Assembly: GCF_000003815.2 (NCBI RefSeq)
Contig: NC_049991.1
Location: forward strand, 9,675,232 to 9,739,231
Length of the DNA: 64,000 nucleotides
From: Branchiostoma floridae
Taxonomy: Eukaryota; Chordata; Leptocardii; Amphioxiformes; Branchiostomatidae
Direction of reading: 5' to 3'
Each line of letters begins with the position of its first letter. The stretch's first letter is position 1. Both the position numbers and the translations under genes were made by a program. Below are positions 21,801 to 33,200 of this stretch, in pieces. The notes below the pieces were generated by a model. It saw only the letters and a program-made list of their open reading frames with translations, did no database searches and was not told the origin of the DNA.

Positions 21801-24800
21801 TAACAACTGGTAAATGATGTTTGTCAAAAGCATAGTAAGTCAAAACACAAACAATTAAATCTTCAACTGTGCTCAGAAGTATGGAGTACGAGTCAATATA
21901 TATATATTTAATCTTTTATCAATGATTACCTTATGGATGCCAATCAACGTCTGTTATATACTTTTTAGGAGCTTCTTTGATATTAGTCTTTATGTGGAAA
22001 TGGTACGATATGAAGTATAAAGTTGTTTTTTTTAAATAACAATACATGAAACTTTCGGACTGTGGAATCGCCGCCATCTGGTATCATTCAGATCTCTTTG
22101 CCTGCCCAAACCTGAGCAGAGAGACAAAACCAGCCCTGACAGTCTGTTGTTCCTGCCATGTGTTTGAGAGGTCAAAAGTTTTCCCAGACGGAACCGATTG
22201 AAGCGTTAGACCGGCACTGGACTTGACCCTGAAGCTGACCTCACGTCGATTCCAAACAAACATGTGTTACTTGGAAGAGGAAGGTATTACCGCACTTCTG
22301 TAATGAATGGTTTCCCCATCACACTGTATGTTGACCTGGCTTTACAGAGGTCAAATGCGAAAACGTACCCACTCTATAAACTTGGGAGGGGGTATGCGTC
22401 CCACAGGTAACGGGGGTATGCGTGGTACATGTGGGTACCCCACGTCACATTTCTAACCGGGCCCCGGCCTGGCTATTTGTGGAGACAAAAAATAGAAATG
22501 TATACGTAAAAATACATATTCGCAGATAATGCCCACGACTATTCTGTTAACGTCTTATGTAGTTTGGTGTCTTTTGTACGGTACCATACTTTTTATTCTC
22601 GAAAGCTGCCCGGCCGGCGCCGGTTTGGAAATATAACGGAGGTATGATATCCCCACATGTACCGGCCGGGGGTGTGTATCCCACGTTATGATCCATCATG
22701 ACACGATGGCTCAAAGTTATGTTGAGGCAAATTTTCGTGTCAAACAACATTCACATGCTTCACAACATCTTCCTTCATGTCTGTCAAATTGAAGCATTCT
22801 AAATTTCATACAGCGACCAAATCATTGCGAATTTATTCAGAAGGAGATTGGTATGACCAACCTTCTTGGTATGACCATCACACTTCTGTGTCATTCATCG
22901 ATATCTGATAGAAGCAACTCAAGTTGCGACTTATAGAATTAGAAGAATAAGAAGAAACTTTGTGCGACCATAGTAACAGGTACAATGTATGACAATCTGT
23001 ATATACCTGGAACTGTGTACTATTGCTAGAATCTAACAATCTAGTCTAACGGTATAGACAAAAACAGTACATCATGTAACAGTATGCTGCTTCAGGAAAG
23101 TATAGCATTGTCTCGTTTTTGCAAGGATGAAGGCGTCCGCTTGCAATTGGTAGGCTATACAGTGACATATATTCAGGTATGTGTGAATGAATTGATATAA
23201 CAGGCGTTACTTACCCATGCTCCACACGTCTGCTTTCTCTCCGTCGTAAGCCTCGCCCTCTATTACTTCCGGGGCGGCGTAACCATAGCAACCGCTATAC
23301 GTGGTCAGGAAATCTTTGTTCCGATTCCATCGAGCAAAGCCAAAGTCTGAAACAAAACAGAAGATGACGTTGTAATGATGATGATGACGTTGCTTTTCTT
23401 CAGGTTCACCTGGTCCTTACAGGTAAACAAGGATCTGGCATAAGATAACATACACAGCAGGAACTGGCGAAATGAATGATAATGATAAATGTGTTTATCT
23501 ATAACGTTTGTCAGACAAACGTAAATTATCCAAATGAAGCTTCGAAATTCACACCGATTTACAGTATTTATGTTGTAGGGTTTGTTGTTGTTTTGCTTGA
23601 AGTATGCCTGCTATGCAATTATAGTAAACAAGCCTTCAAGACACACAGCACATAGAGATACACAGAAACAGAGAGAGAGGGGGTGGGGAGAGATCTCTCA
23701 GACATCAAGGACTGCTTTGCTATTAGAAAGAATACTGAAGCTAATTATTAGCCTACTTCATTATGATACTATATGAATGAATTATGCATATTAGCCCTTA
23801 TTGTTATGTTAACTATGATGTTAAGCTTTATCCTATACCTCTATTTTGTACTTTATGTAATAGTTGTTGCCATACTTTGTACCATGTACAATTGCCGTGC
23901 CAATAAAGTTCTTCTGATATCTATCTCTGCCCCCTCTGACTGTCTCTCTCACTCTCTCTCCTCCGCACTCAAATGTCACCACCTGTTTGAGTACGATCCC
24001 GACCGACCTAAACCTAACACCCAAGGCCATCCCAACCTATCGCACGGTCAAGGTCACTGAAGTGTCCCGTAAAGTCGTATACACAATCAATTACGCTGTG
24101 GAAGTTTTTCTTACGGAAGCGTGTCGGCCACCCACCTTATGTAGCAAAGTGTTACTCCCTATGTGGCTTAGCCTTGGTAGAGGTGAGGGTAGATGTCATA
24201 CATATGCGGTATGGGTCATTTGACAGGATACGTGTGATTACACTGTCTGGACATGGCATGTGTACAATCTGGTAGTATTTTATGTGTCAGGCCAGGAAAT
24301 GGACACTGTTAGACGTTTCCAACCTCATAGGTAGAGAGTAGTACGATGGACAGAGAGGCTTTTATGGACCTGTCTCATGCTAGGGTCACATTTCCAATCC
24401 GTGGCCCGCCCGGCAATTTTTGGGAATGAAAAATACGATATGAAGTATATTTGTTTGTTTGAACATTCATTTCTTCATGGGAAGCATAAAGTTTATATAT
24501 TTGCCATAGATTTGACATGATTTTCGATATAGATTTTGATATACATATTTGACATAAATTTTGAATAAATTTTGACATACCTATTTGACATAAATTTTGA
24601 TTTTTCTTTTACTAAGTTTTAATTTCCTTAAACAGCCCGGCCGGGTCCCGGTGGGAAATGTGACCCTAGCATAACCGTTTGCTATAAAGTAACGGTTATC
24701 ACAACACAACATTTTGAGGAGGGGAGGGGTGATAACAGACCTGCTAGTTTGAGCTGGTTCCCCTCGGCTAACAGACAGTTCTCGGGCCGGATGTCCCTGT

Positions 24801-27582
24801 GCACGACCCGGGCCCTGTGTAGGTACGCCACGGCCTCGATCAGCTGACGGAACAACGCACGGGACTCCGCCTCATCCAGATGGCCTGGGGTGAAAATGGA
24901 GAAAGAAACTAGAAACGCAACATTTTCGCGAAAATGCAGAATGTTTTCCCCGTAGCCTTTTGTTAAGCTAGTAAAAACGCTTATAGTTAGAATAACAGCT
25001 AATGTCTAAACTATGCTCTGATTGGCTACAGGGGGAAAAAAAAGAAAAGAACACATCAACAAATACAATCTGTATTCCCTTACCGGGATACTAGATTAGG
25101 AGACGTGTAACCTTCGTATTTCAGTGTTTGTATTTAGAGAACAGTGGTAAAGGATGGCTATTTTGAAAAATAAAACTCACTTAAAGATTTTGTCCAACAT
25201 GCCATGATAATATTGAAGATGAATCCCACTTTATAATGGATTGCCCAACTTATGATAGAGAGAGACAAGAATTGTTACAGTCTATTAAATACAAATCTGA
25301 TACAATGTTACCACCTACTAGTAATAAGACAGAAATGTTTAATATGTTACTATCATGTCCTGCTGATATATCTGCCTTTGTCGGTCAATTTATATATAAC
25401 TCCTTTAAAAAACGAGACAATATTATACTGTCCTGAACCAGCACATAATGCTAGCCTGATTGTCAATACTATATACCATGTGTAAAATAGATTAGTTTCC
25501 TAGATTTTTTAGATACTAGTAACTCATGTAGTTAAACTGTTCTGTATGTATGTATGTATTGTATGTGCAAATTGCCATACACTGTACCCTGTACAGGTGT
25601 CATGCAATAAAGTTCTATTTTATTCTATTCTTAAAGTTTGATTGATAAATTGCAACAGAATTAGACATCCAACCCACTGTAAGTACCTTTGTCTCCCTCC
25701 TCAAAGCACCGCAAAATACACAAACAAGCTTGAATACACTCATTATCGAAAGGAGCAAAATGGCTACTTTGTCACTCCTGTATCTATTTCCACCGACCAA
25801 ACTCGCCCCATAGAAAATGTGTTTGTCTGAGTCAACAAGTTCTGGTTCCACTCAAGTAGGTTCTGATCGCATGGAGGCGTTGCGGGTGCCCACACAGGTT
25901 GACATTGGCACTGACAACCGACCTTTCGTGTTGATGTAGTCATGCAGGTCTCCGTTGGCGGCATATTCCATCACCAGGTACACACTGCGCTTGTCCTCCA
26001 GGGCCCGGTAGATGTCAATCTGAATCGGGCCAAAACACAACCGTGACCGACAGAGTCTCGCCAGTTTTTAACCCGCCAACCTGTTTCCCATACAACTTGT
26101 GTTTGTAATATAAGCCGGGACTTGTGAGGTCTAGTAATTTTACTAATAAGCAATCTTAACCATTTCATTTTCATGTGCAAAGTATAAATTTTTGGATCTA
26201 GAGCATTTCATCATGTGCGTATTGGGAACTGTAACCTAAAGTCTAGCCCACTTCTTAATTTTCATCCTAGGCTGCCAGTCGATTGTTACCGTGTACATGT
26301 ATTTTTCTAGCGAAGTGACGACTACTCGAGTAAAGACATAGAGTGGCCTTCATAATAATCTCTTACGTTGCTGTCCAATCTCCAAGGTTAGTTAGTATAG
26401 ATTACGTACATCTCTAAAAGGGATAGGGCTAAATTCTTTACGTTTCAATCTACACATCCGTGCATATTAGTCCCGATGCGTCTCTGAGAGTATTTGACAA
26501 TATCAACACAAAGTTTCCACCCACTGCGGTCGGGGATAGAGAAAAATGTGCATGTTGACACCTACTTGCTCCTTTGACGTCTGCTGTGAACTTGAACTTC
26601 GTAAACGCAATTCCACAACTCACCATATAAATGTGGTTAAGGTGCTGGAGTATGGAGACCTCTCTGGGCGCAAAGTCACGGAGGTAATCCTTTGGGGCCT
26701 TCCTCTTAGAGATGACCTTGACCGCGACTTTCTTTCTCATCTTGGGGCAGTAGGCTACCCGCACCTTGGGTGAGAATGATTTAGATTTAGTTTTATAGAA
26801 ATTGCAGGCAATGCTATACATGGCAAACCTGGGCAGCTTAGCGGATATATTGGGTGCCAACACATACATACATTTACACTTCTCACATAATTAACTCAGC
26901 TGATGCTTGCGTTGAGTTGGCGTTGATAAATATTACATGGGAGAATCTCCAAGCAGATATAGGATGGCAAAATCGTAACGTTTCTCAAGTTCCAAGTTAC
27001 GTGGATGAGTGTGCCTTTCTTTCCCCAGCCCGGGAGCTTGAGAAATGTACGATTTGTAGATTTTTACATCTGCTTGGATTTTAGAGACTTCCTAAACTGC
27101 TTATAAGTTGCAGTCTTTTATCTATGGGTCATAAATTTGTAAAATGTTTAGAGTAGGTCCTCGAAACAGTTTTTTTCCGATCTGAAATTATATAGTATAG
27201 ACCTCCTACAATGTTATATTTGATTTCCATGTACCAAAACGTCATAAAACATGTGACTCAGATCATCAAAAGAATCTGGGGTTTAATCCTGCTAGATATA
27301 GTTTCATGCCGACCCTGAGATAAAGATATCTCATGGAGAGAGAAAACCCTGAACAGTTAGCCAGACCACGTGCGGCACAGTGAGAGGTGGATATATGAAG
27401 TGATTGACCTTGGAGAACTGCCCCTCTCCGATGACCTCTCCGATCTCGTACCCCTCCGCCACCAGCCCCTGCACGCGCTTACACGGCGCGAAGTCTCCCT
27501 CACCCTGCTTCTTCCTCAGACGAACATCGTCTCGAATCTTCTCGATCATCGGCTCTGGGTCGGATTTACTTCCAAACCACAT
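18490..27582 (-). CDS. TSSK-like (testis-specific Ser/Thr kinase family) protein kinase, complete, 10 exons
   Basis: Exons in transcript order: 27582-27409, 26764-26624, 26019-25923, 24884-24741, 23346-23215, 20924-20808, 20447-20310, 19805-19685, 19478-19357, 18896-18490; 1593 nt, 530 residues. Kinase domain about 45-285: P-loop GEGQFSKV, VAVKVISK lysine, RKAPKDYLRDFAPRE (the KKAPxDFLxxFLPRE signature of TSSKs), HRDIRPEN catalytic loop, DFGFARW, YAAPEVIEG, DVWSMG. TSSKs phosphorylate sperm proteins in other animals; that role here is inferred. Odd points: the catalytic-loop Lys is Arg (HRDIR), and a roughly 245-residue tail with RRMSS, RRSSS and RRQSI sites and a charged helix follows, where vertebrate TSSKs end soon after the kinase. 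The ATG at 27582 has an A at -3 and no better upstream start. Confidence 0.87.
19357..19478 (-). CDS. TSSK-like kinase exon 9
   Basis: ttttcag|TGATGACG ... GTGGATG|gtaagt, 122 nt. Encodes DDDETLVRVKKGVARINSHA, IGISGPAARRVSVALTSNV. Tail region, no known domain. Confidence 0.85.
19685..19805 (-). CDS. TSSK-like kinase exon 8
   Basis: ttttcatag|GTGTCTGG ... AGCAT|gtaagt, 121 nt. Encodes VWKADLDLNQEHGLSAGQHG, FEVPPKTVTKLLKSVALNS. Outside the kinase core. Confidence 0.86.
20310..20447 (-). CDS. TSSK-like kinase exon 7: end of kinase domain
   Basis: ccccacag|AAGCGCG ... ACATCAA|gtacgt, 138 nt. Encodes EARVFVRTMMSLDPDDRPNS (the conserved DPxxRP end of the C-lobe), VDLRKDVWIQKPCQVTDTYS. Confidence 0.9.
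20808..20924 (-). CDS. TSSK-like kinase exon 6
   Basis: tctacag|GTGCCACAC ... TCAAAAG|gttttt, 117 nt. Encodes ATLFAMLNGREPFPDSGDIG, ILLNSMAEKLRFHQKTSK of the C-lobe. Confidence 0.9.
21021..21212. mobile_element. Palindromic GGCCCGG MITE, copy 2
   Basis: acgtcacatttcctaccc...ggggcccg at the left and cccggccggtccc...gggaatgtgacgt at the right, 192 bp, A/T-rich centre. Confidence 0.78.
22442..22638. mobile_element. Palindromic GGCCCGG MITE, copy 3
   Basis: acgtcacatttctaaccggg at the left, agctgcccggccggcgccgg...tttggaaatataacg at the right, 197 bp; the right end is mutated (ATATAAC for ATGTGAC). Confidence 0.75.
23215..23346 (-). CDS. TSSK-like kinase exon 5: activation segment
   Basis: gtttcag|ACTTTGGC ... 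AGCATGG|gtaagt, 132 nt. Encodes DFGFARWNRNKDFLTTYSGC, YGYAAPEVIEGEAYDGEKAD, VWSMG: DFG, activation loop and APE motifs. Confidence 0.95.
23740..23930 (+). mobile_element. LINE 3'-tail fragment
   Basis: taatagttgttgccatac and gtgccaataaagttct match the 3' end of the minus-strand fragment at 58355-58830 and, less closely, that at 25180-25632. A 5'-truncated non-LTR retrotransposon remnant in a kinase-gene intron; followed by a (CT)-rich stretch. Confidence 0.6.
24377..24672. mobile_element. Palindromic GGCCCGG MITE, copy 4
   Basis: atgctagggtcacatttcc at the left, ggaaatgtgaccctagcat at the right; 296 bp. The centre holds several degenerate ttgacataaattttga repeats, making this the longest copy. 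Confidence 0.82.
24741..24884 (-). CDS. TSSK-like kinase exon 4: catalytic loop
   Basis: accccag|GCCATCTGG ... CTAGCAG|gtctgt, 144 nt. Encodes HLDEAESRALFRQLIEAVAY, LHRARVVHRDIRPENCLLAE. The catalytic Asp (D168) and Asn are present; the usual catalytic-loop Lys is Arg170. Confidence 0.94.
25180..25632 (+). mobile_element. 5'-truncated non-LTR retrotransposon (LINE) fragment
   Basis: Translates as CPTCHDNIEDESHFIMDCPT, YDRERQELLQ..., the zinc-knuckle-like C-terminal end of a CR1/L2/jockey-type reverse transcriptase polyprotein, stop near 25436. It is followed by an untranslated tail ending gtcatgcaataaagttct. Intron of the TSSK-like gene, opposite strand. Confidence 0.75.
25923..26019 (-). 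CDS. TSSK-like kinase exon 3
   Basis: gattcag|ATTGACATC ... ACGAAAG|gtcggt, 97 nt. Encodes IDIYRALEDKRSVYLVMEYA, ANGDLHDYINTK: hinge and alphaD of the kinase. Confidence 0.93.
26624..26764 (-). CDS. TSSK-like kinase exon 2: ATP-binding lysine and TSSK signature
   Basis: acccaag|GTGCGG ... TATATG|gtgagt, 141 nt in phase 0. Encodes VRVAYCPKMRKKVAVKVISK, RKAPKDYLRDFAPREVSILQ, HLNHIYM. K74 is the ATP-binding lysine; the RKAPKDYL...PRE block is the TSSK hallmark. Confidence 0.94.
27409..27582 (-). CDS. TSSK-like kinase exon 1
   Basis: ATG at 27582 to TCCAAG|gtcaat, 174 nt, 58 codons: MWFGSKSDPEPMIEKIRDDV, RLRKKQGEGDFAPCKRV, then YEIGEVIGEGQFSK with the P-loop. Confidence 0.92.
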
Positions 27583-30162
27583 GGTGTCGTATGTTATCGG
27601 GAGCTAGTGTGAAAGTTTTCAGTAGTGGTGGTGTCTACACGTTCTCAGTGACCTAGAATAGTGCATTGTGCCTTAGGGCCCGTTTCAGGGCAACACAACC
27701 TGATCGTTTATTGGCACAAAATGACAAACCGTTCCTATCGTGCACTTGTGACGTCACAGGGAAACAACGTTCCATTACGTTACGAAATAGTACTTCATGT
27801 TCTACTCGAGAATGCGCTCTGGAACTCAAAAGAACGGAGCAATGCTGGGATTGCAGAGTGAAATACTGCACAAAATTGGCTTACAAAGTTGTCAACAGCA
27901 CTGTGATTTCACGAAGACCTAAAGATAATAAATTCACACCTCCGTTAGTGGCGTTTTTGCTTGAAATCACAAACAAGAGAAGAAGAAGGAAAAACAAAAC
28001 AATTCTCTTGTTCTAGAATATCGCTTCGTGTACGAACCCATCAAACTACTAAAGAACGCCTATTATAGCCTAGAAAGCAGGCGTTCGATTGCATCCCTAC
28101 TGATAGTGTACCAACCGGTAGTCTCGAAAGTCAGCCGTGGGGAACTTTCGGTCCGCCAATTATCCAAAAGTCCAACTTCAACTAACATGTTGATTCTTGA
28201 GACTTTCAAAGTTATAACAAGAAAGAAGTACTCGGGCCCAAAGTGATACGGCTGCGTCCGAGGCTATCCGACTCACTCCGAGACTACCCTAGCCTGTTAT
28301 CAGTATCCCAGATGGGATAATGGCTTACACAGCTTCGGTGTCGCCTGGACAAACTGTTAGATCAAGAACAAACATACGGCAGGTGGTTTTCCAACACGGC
28401 ACTGTCAATAACACTAAAACACAGGCTCGTGCGTGCCTGGGTGCGTGCCAAGTGTTTTTATATTCCTGCAAACACCTATAACGGCTGCCTATATGCAACA
28501 CCCCTGCTTATAGGATCTTATACTTCAGACGCAACATGATCTTAAGAAACTGTCAGTCATTTTAACGTCTTAAAAGTTTTACGTTTGTGCAAGGAGACTC
28601 TCTATATTTAAGGTAAATGATAGGTTGTAAGCATGTGTACCGAGCAACATTCTTCAACACGAAATGAATGAAAAGAGTACGCCGATGAAAACGTGTGTGC
28701 TCTTCAACACTCCTTTCACGAAGTCGAACAAAGAAGTTAGTGATTGATGATCTCTAACGTTATCGGTTTATCTACTGCACAGATGCTGTGTTTCGTGTCA
28801 ACCTGATACCTAACTCAATCTGGTCATCAATATCTCTTACACAACGGAGTACTGTTGATGCATACGATTTTCGACAAATTATCATTGGCCTACATTTTCG
28901 CGATTGTGTTTTTGTAGTGTTTTGTTGGGCGGTACCACAATGTACTTTTCCGCATGCTAAGCACGAACACTGCCATCCTAATAGTTCCAATACTAGTTAC
29001 TGTGAAGCGAGTAGCATTTTGCGTGAGAGGCCCAACACTTAACCCCCTAGGATCACTGACCCAAAAGTACACCCCTTTCGCGACCTTTCTACCTCTTGTG
29101 TTGATGCAACAAGTTTATCCACTAGTTTAAAGTATCTAAAACAAAAGCACCGCCTTCTTGGGTGGTTTTTACTTCTCAAGATTGATTTCTTCTTTGTCTT
29201 ACGCAATTTGCAATTAATTTTCGCCTTATCGTTGCTGTCAATCAGACGTCCATCAGCGCTGCCCCCCACCCCCACCCACGGGTGACCTGGGACAGAGAAT
29301 GTGGACTGTTGTTCGCGGTGCTCAGCTGTATTGTGTTCACTCTCCCTCCCATGTTTTGCTGTTTTAAGCTCAAGTGACCCATTAAGATAACACACTTCGA
29401 CAGGACCTTTGCATACCTCACGGACATGTCGACCCCTCGGGACACGACGGATGGCGAGATTAATTGGAGAAAATGGCAGGAGAGTCCACACGGCTCGTAT
29501 ATCATAGCGGAGTAATTGAGTCGTGCACCTCTGGTAATACGCCCCAATTGGCGCAAATTACCTGCCGGTTTTCCTGTGGTGACACGTCTACGGTCTTTCC
29601 CAAAAGGACCGGGCGCAAACCAAACTAGAACACACATTCATCACAGAGAATGAGATACGACTCACTAGAAGTGTATTGAAAGAGTTCGGACGAAGTTTGG
29701 TTTCCTTTCTTCACTAATGCCCTCTGATACGACACTGATAAGAGAGTTAGCGCATTGTCTTCTGGGATTAAGAAACTGACACTATCGGCGAGTCCGGAAC
29801 CGGGCCAACTCTGCGGGGGGTAAGGGGGTAGCAGGCTGGCCTGAAGTTCTGGGAGAAAAATTCTGGAGGCGTTGCGATAGGGGCCAGTCCGTCCAACTGA
29901 CACGAGACTTTCCCAGTTTGTTTGCATTCTTCAGATAAATGATGAAAGCTCAGATCGTCGCCGGGCCAGACTAAAAGTTGGTTGGCGAGAACTGGAACTG
30001 GTTCTGAATCCTAAAGACTCGTGTCGGAGCTTTGTGCCATCATTCACTTGCGTTCACACTTCACAGTCGACTGCCGAGACTGAAAAGAAGGAAAAGCGGC
30101 GTCCGTCCTGCTCCACAGCGCGCGGTCGGGCGCACTGCGGTGTCTCCCCGCTGACGTTTGCC
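27583..30162. other. Intergenic region between divergent genes
   Basis: 2.6 kb between the start codons of the minus-strand kinase and the plus-strand lectin-neurotrophin gene; it must hold both 5' regions. I see no TATA box or other element I can support, and the ORFs inside have no recognisable domain. Confidence 0.5.
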
Positions 30163-30232
30163 ATGGATCTCCCTGCCGTACGAACGGCGCTGCTGCTGGC
30201 CTTCTACGTGTGCGTCAGCACCCAAGTACAAG
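30163..30232 (+). CDS. Lectin-neurotrophin gene exon 1: signal peptide
   Basis: gccATGGATC has a strong Kozak context. Encodes MDLPAVRTALLLAFYVCVST QVQ, a typical hydrophobic signal peptide, then G|gtacgt (phase 1). The frame is open upstream only from a GTG at 30034, so this ATG is the start. Confidence 0.82.
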
Positions 30233-33200
30233 GTACGTGTGGTTATAGCGCCATGTTTATTGAAGAATTGAATTAAGTTGTTTCTCTTGACGCTTAATAA
30301 TGGCTTTAAGGACTGGTGATAGCCGGTTCTGTCTGGGTCAAATTCAATCCCAGTACACGTCTATTGCTCCTGCTCTCGCTCGTATGATATTGTTTTGTTA
30401 TCCTGGCTTCCTGCGCCACAAGGGCAGGGAAAGGGTACGGAAGGTGATAAACGGTTTCCTGAGAGAGATATAAACATCCCGGCCGATGTTTCTTCTACAC
30501 TGGCGTGAGTAGGTCGCACGTCAATACCATCTAGGGGCGCAGAGCTAAAAATCAACCACTCAAGACCGTGGGACCCCTACAACTGTAAATTAATACAATA
30601 AACAAACTTCAGACGAAACGTGGACTTGTCACCAAGCATTGAGGTCTCTCAGGCTGAAGGAAGTGTAGGAGCGATACCAATATATTCTTCACAAATTGAG
30701 AAAGAGTTATAACTGGGTTATATTTCGCAGTGTAGACAGAAAACTGGGACTGCTTGTCTGGAACACATACCCAGTAACGCCAAACATTCCAAGAGAAAAT
30801 CAATCTTCTGTTTGTTTACGACTGAAACATTGATAAGGTCTAAAACAATGCTTTTTATTTAGCCATAGACAAGGGGGTCATAGCAACACCCCTGTGTATT
30901 GAGAGGTGCACGGATAGGGGATAACCCTATGCAGGTGTGTGTGTGCGAGTGACACCCCAACTCTCCCAACTGTCAATAACAGAGCACGTATCCAGTATTG
31001 ATCTTTGTGCTTTCCTAGTTCTGACGTAAGTAGAAGTTAGTGGAATTTTTGACATTTGCAATTCGGCTTCCTTGCTGAATTGAAGCTGAAATCACAAATT
31101 GATCATTGAGTTTGGTGACATGGAAAATCTAATTTAACCTGAACTAACACGGAAAATAACTAAGCTTTTCTTGTTCAAAGGGAAGAAATTCAAAGGATTG
31201 AAAATCAAACTACAGGGTGCATAGGAAAGGTTACTCTTTTCCTTCCCATAACTTTTTATTGATTGTACATATCATCATCAAAGTTATATATGTGGCTTTA
31301 GACTAAATTAGTTTTATTTACATTTTTAACTACATGCAAATTTAAATACACACGTACATGTGTAAGCATGAAATTCACTGTCTTGCACACAACGATGGCT
31401 CATCCCTTATTTATAAACAAACAAACAAACTAACAATCAAACGAACAAACAAACAAGGGAGGAACTGCTGTTAAACGTTACACAACTTTTCACTGAAACT
31501 TGCCAGCGGTGCACATTCTGTCATTGTGCAGTGGCCGAACTTACAATGACATTCTGCAACAGAAACAGCTAGACGTTTGCATTTTCCTTTTCAAATTGCA
31601 AAAGTATATTTGGCTGCGGTTTGGGCCAGACCTTGAGCCTGTAGTCTTTACCAGAGTGAGAGTCTATTGTGTGCTGGAAAATAATAGGAATTGGCTAATT
31701 CGGGACTGAATGATATGTCATAGGGGTTAGCCAGCCATAGGAGAACAGTTCTCTATGTTGGAAACTGTGTTTCTATGGCCTGGTATATTATTCTGTCGAT
31801 CTGGGCAGTTTCTACTAGCCTGGGTACCATCCAAAATTTTTTTAGGGTACCGAGTGTAAGGAGCCCCGGTAGAAATCGGATGGTACCCAGGCTACGTTTC
31901 TACTAATTTCCAGCAAACAACGGATTCTGGTAGAGACTAGACGGTACCGGCTGGTTGTGCGGTAGAGACTAGCCGGTACCGGCCTGGTTGTGCGGTAGAG
32001 ACTAGCCGGTACTGGTAGTGCGGTAGAGAGTAGCCGGTACCGGTCTGGTAGTGCGGTGGAGACTAGCCGGTACCGACCTGGTTGTGCGGTAGAGACTAGC
32101 CGGTATCGGCCTGGTTGTGCGGTAGAGACTAGCCGGTATCGGCCTGGTTGTGCGGTAGAGACTAGCCGGTACCGGCCTGGCTCAGTGGTTGTGTGGTAGA
32201 GACGAGCAGGTACCGGCCTGGCTCAGTGGTTGTGTGGTAGAGACGAGCAGGTACCGGCCTGGCTCAGTGGTTGTGTGGTAGAGACGAGCAGGTACCGGCC
32301 TGGCTCAGTGGTTGTGTGGTAGAGACGAGCAGGTACCGGCCTGGCTCAGTGGTTGTGTGGTAGAGACTTTGGTTTGGTTTGGTTTATTTAGATCTCCATT
32401 AGTGAGATCTCCATCTCCATTAGATCTCCATTAGACTAGCCGGTACTGGTAGTGCGGTAGAGAGTAGCCGGTACCGGTCTGGTAGTGCGGTGGAGACTAG
32501 CCGGTACCGACCTGGTTGTGCGGTAGAGACTAGCCGGTATCGGCCTGGTTGTGCGGTAGAGACTAGCCGGTATCGGCCTGGTTGTGCGGTAGAGACTAGC
32601 CGGTACCGGCCTGGCTCAGTGGTTGTGTGGTAGAGACGAGCAGGTACCGGCCTGGCTCAGTGGTTGTGTGGTAGAGACGAGCAGGTACCGGCCTGGCTCA
32701 GTGGTTGTGTGGTAGAGACTTTGGTTTGGTTTGGTTTATTTAGATCTCCATTAGTGAGATCTCCATCTCCATTAGATCTCCATTAGACTAGCCGGTACCG
32801 GCCTGGTTGTGCGGTAGAGACCAGCCGGTACCGGCCTGGTTGTGCGGTAGAGACTAGCCGGTACCGGCCTGGCTCAGTGGTTGTGTGGTAGAGACGAGCA
32901 GGTACCGGCCTGGCTCAGTGGTTGTGCGGTAGAGACTAGCCGACCTGGTTGTGCGGACATTCACGCGTGACAGGCGGGCGAACCGCGTGACGAATCCGCA
33001 TTCTCGTCTGACAAGGCGCCATCGATAGCTCGGGATAGCCAGCGCCTTCCCCAAGATGTTTACGTGCCAAGTGGTCACGAAGATTTGTGACTCGAAGACG
33101 CTGACAAACACAAGAGATCCCTGTCCTATCTTGAACGAACATCTTAAGTCTCTTTGTACACGCAGACACACCGGGCAGGTCAGCTATAGTGTAGAGATGG

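Larger units (their letters stand above)
20925..23214 (-). other. Intron 5 of the TSSK-like gene
   Basis: 2.3 kb intron with two MITE copies (21021-21212, 22442-22638). Otherwise unique AT-rich DNA without supported coding or RNA features. Confidence 0.5.

Noticed and set aside
29039..29637. Two overlapping minus ORFs upstream of the lectin-neurotrophin gene
   Set aside because: Different frames over the same DNA, no recognised motif, no splice context; treated as chance.
30034..30162. N-terminal extension of the lectin-neurotrophin protein
   Set aside because: The upstream frame opens with GTG, not ATG, and would bury the signal peptide; the ATG at 30163 has a strong Kozak context.
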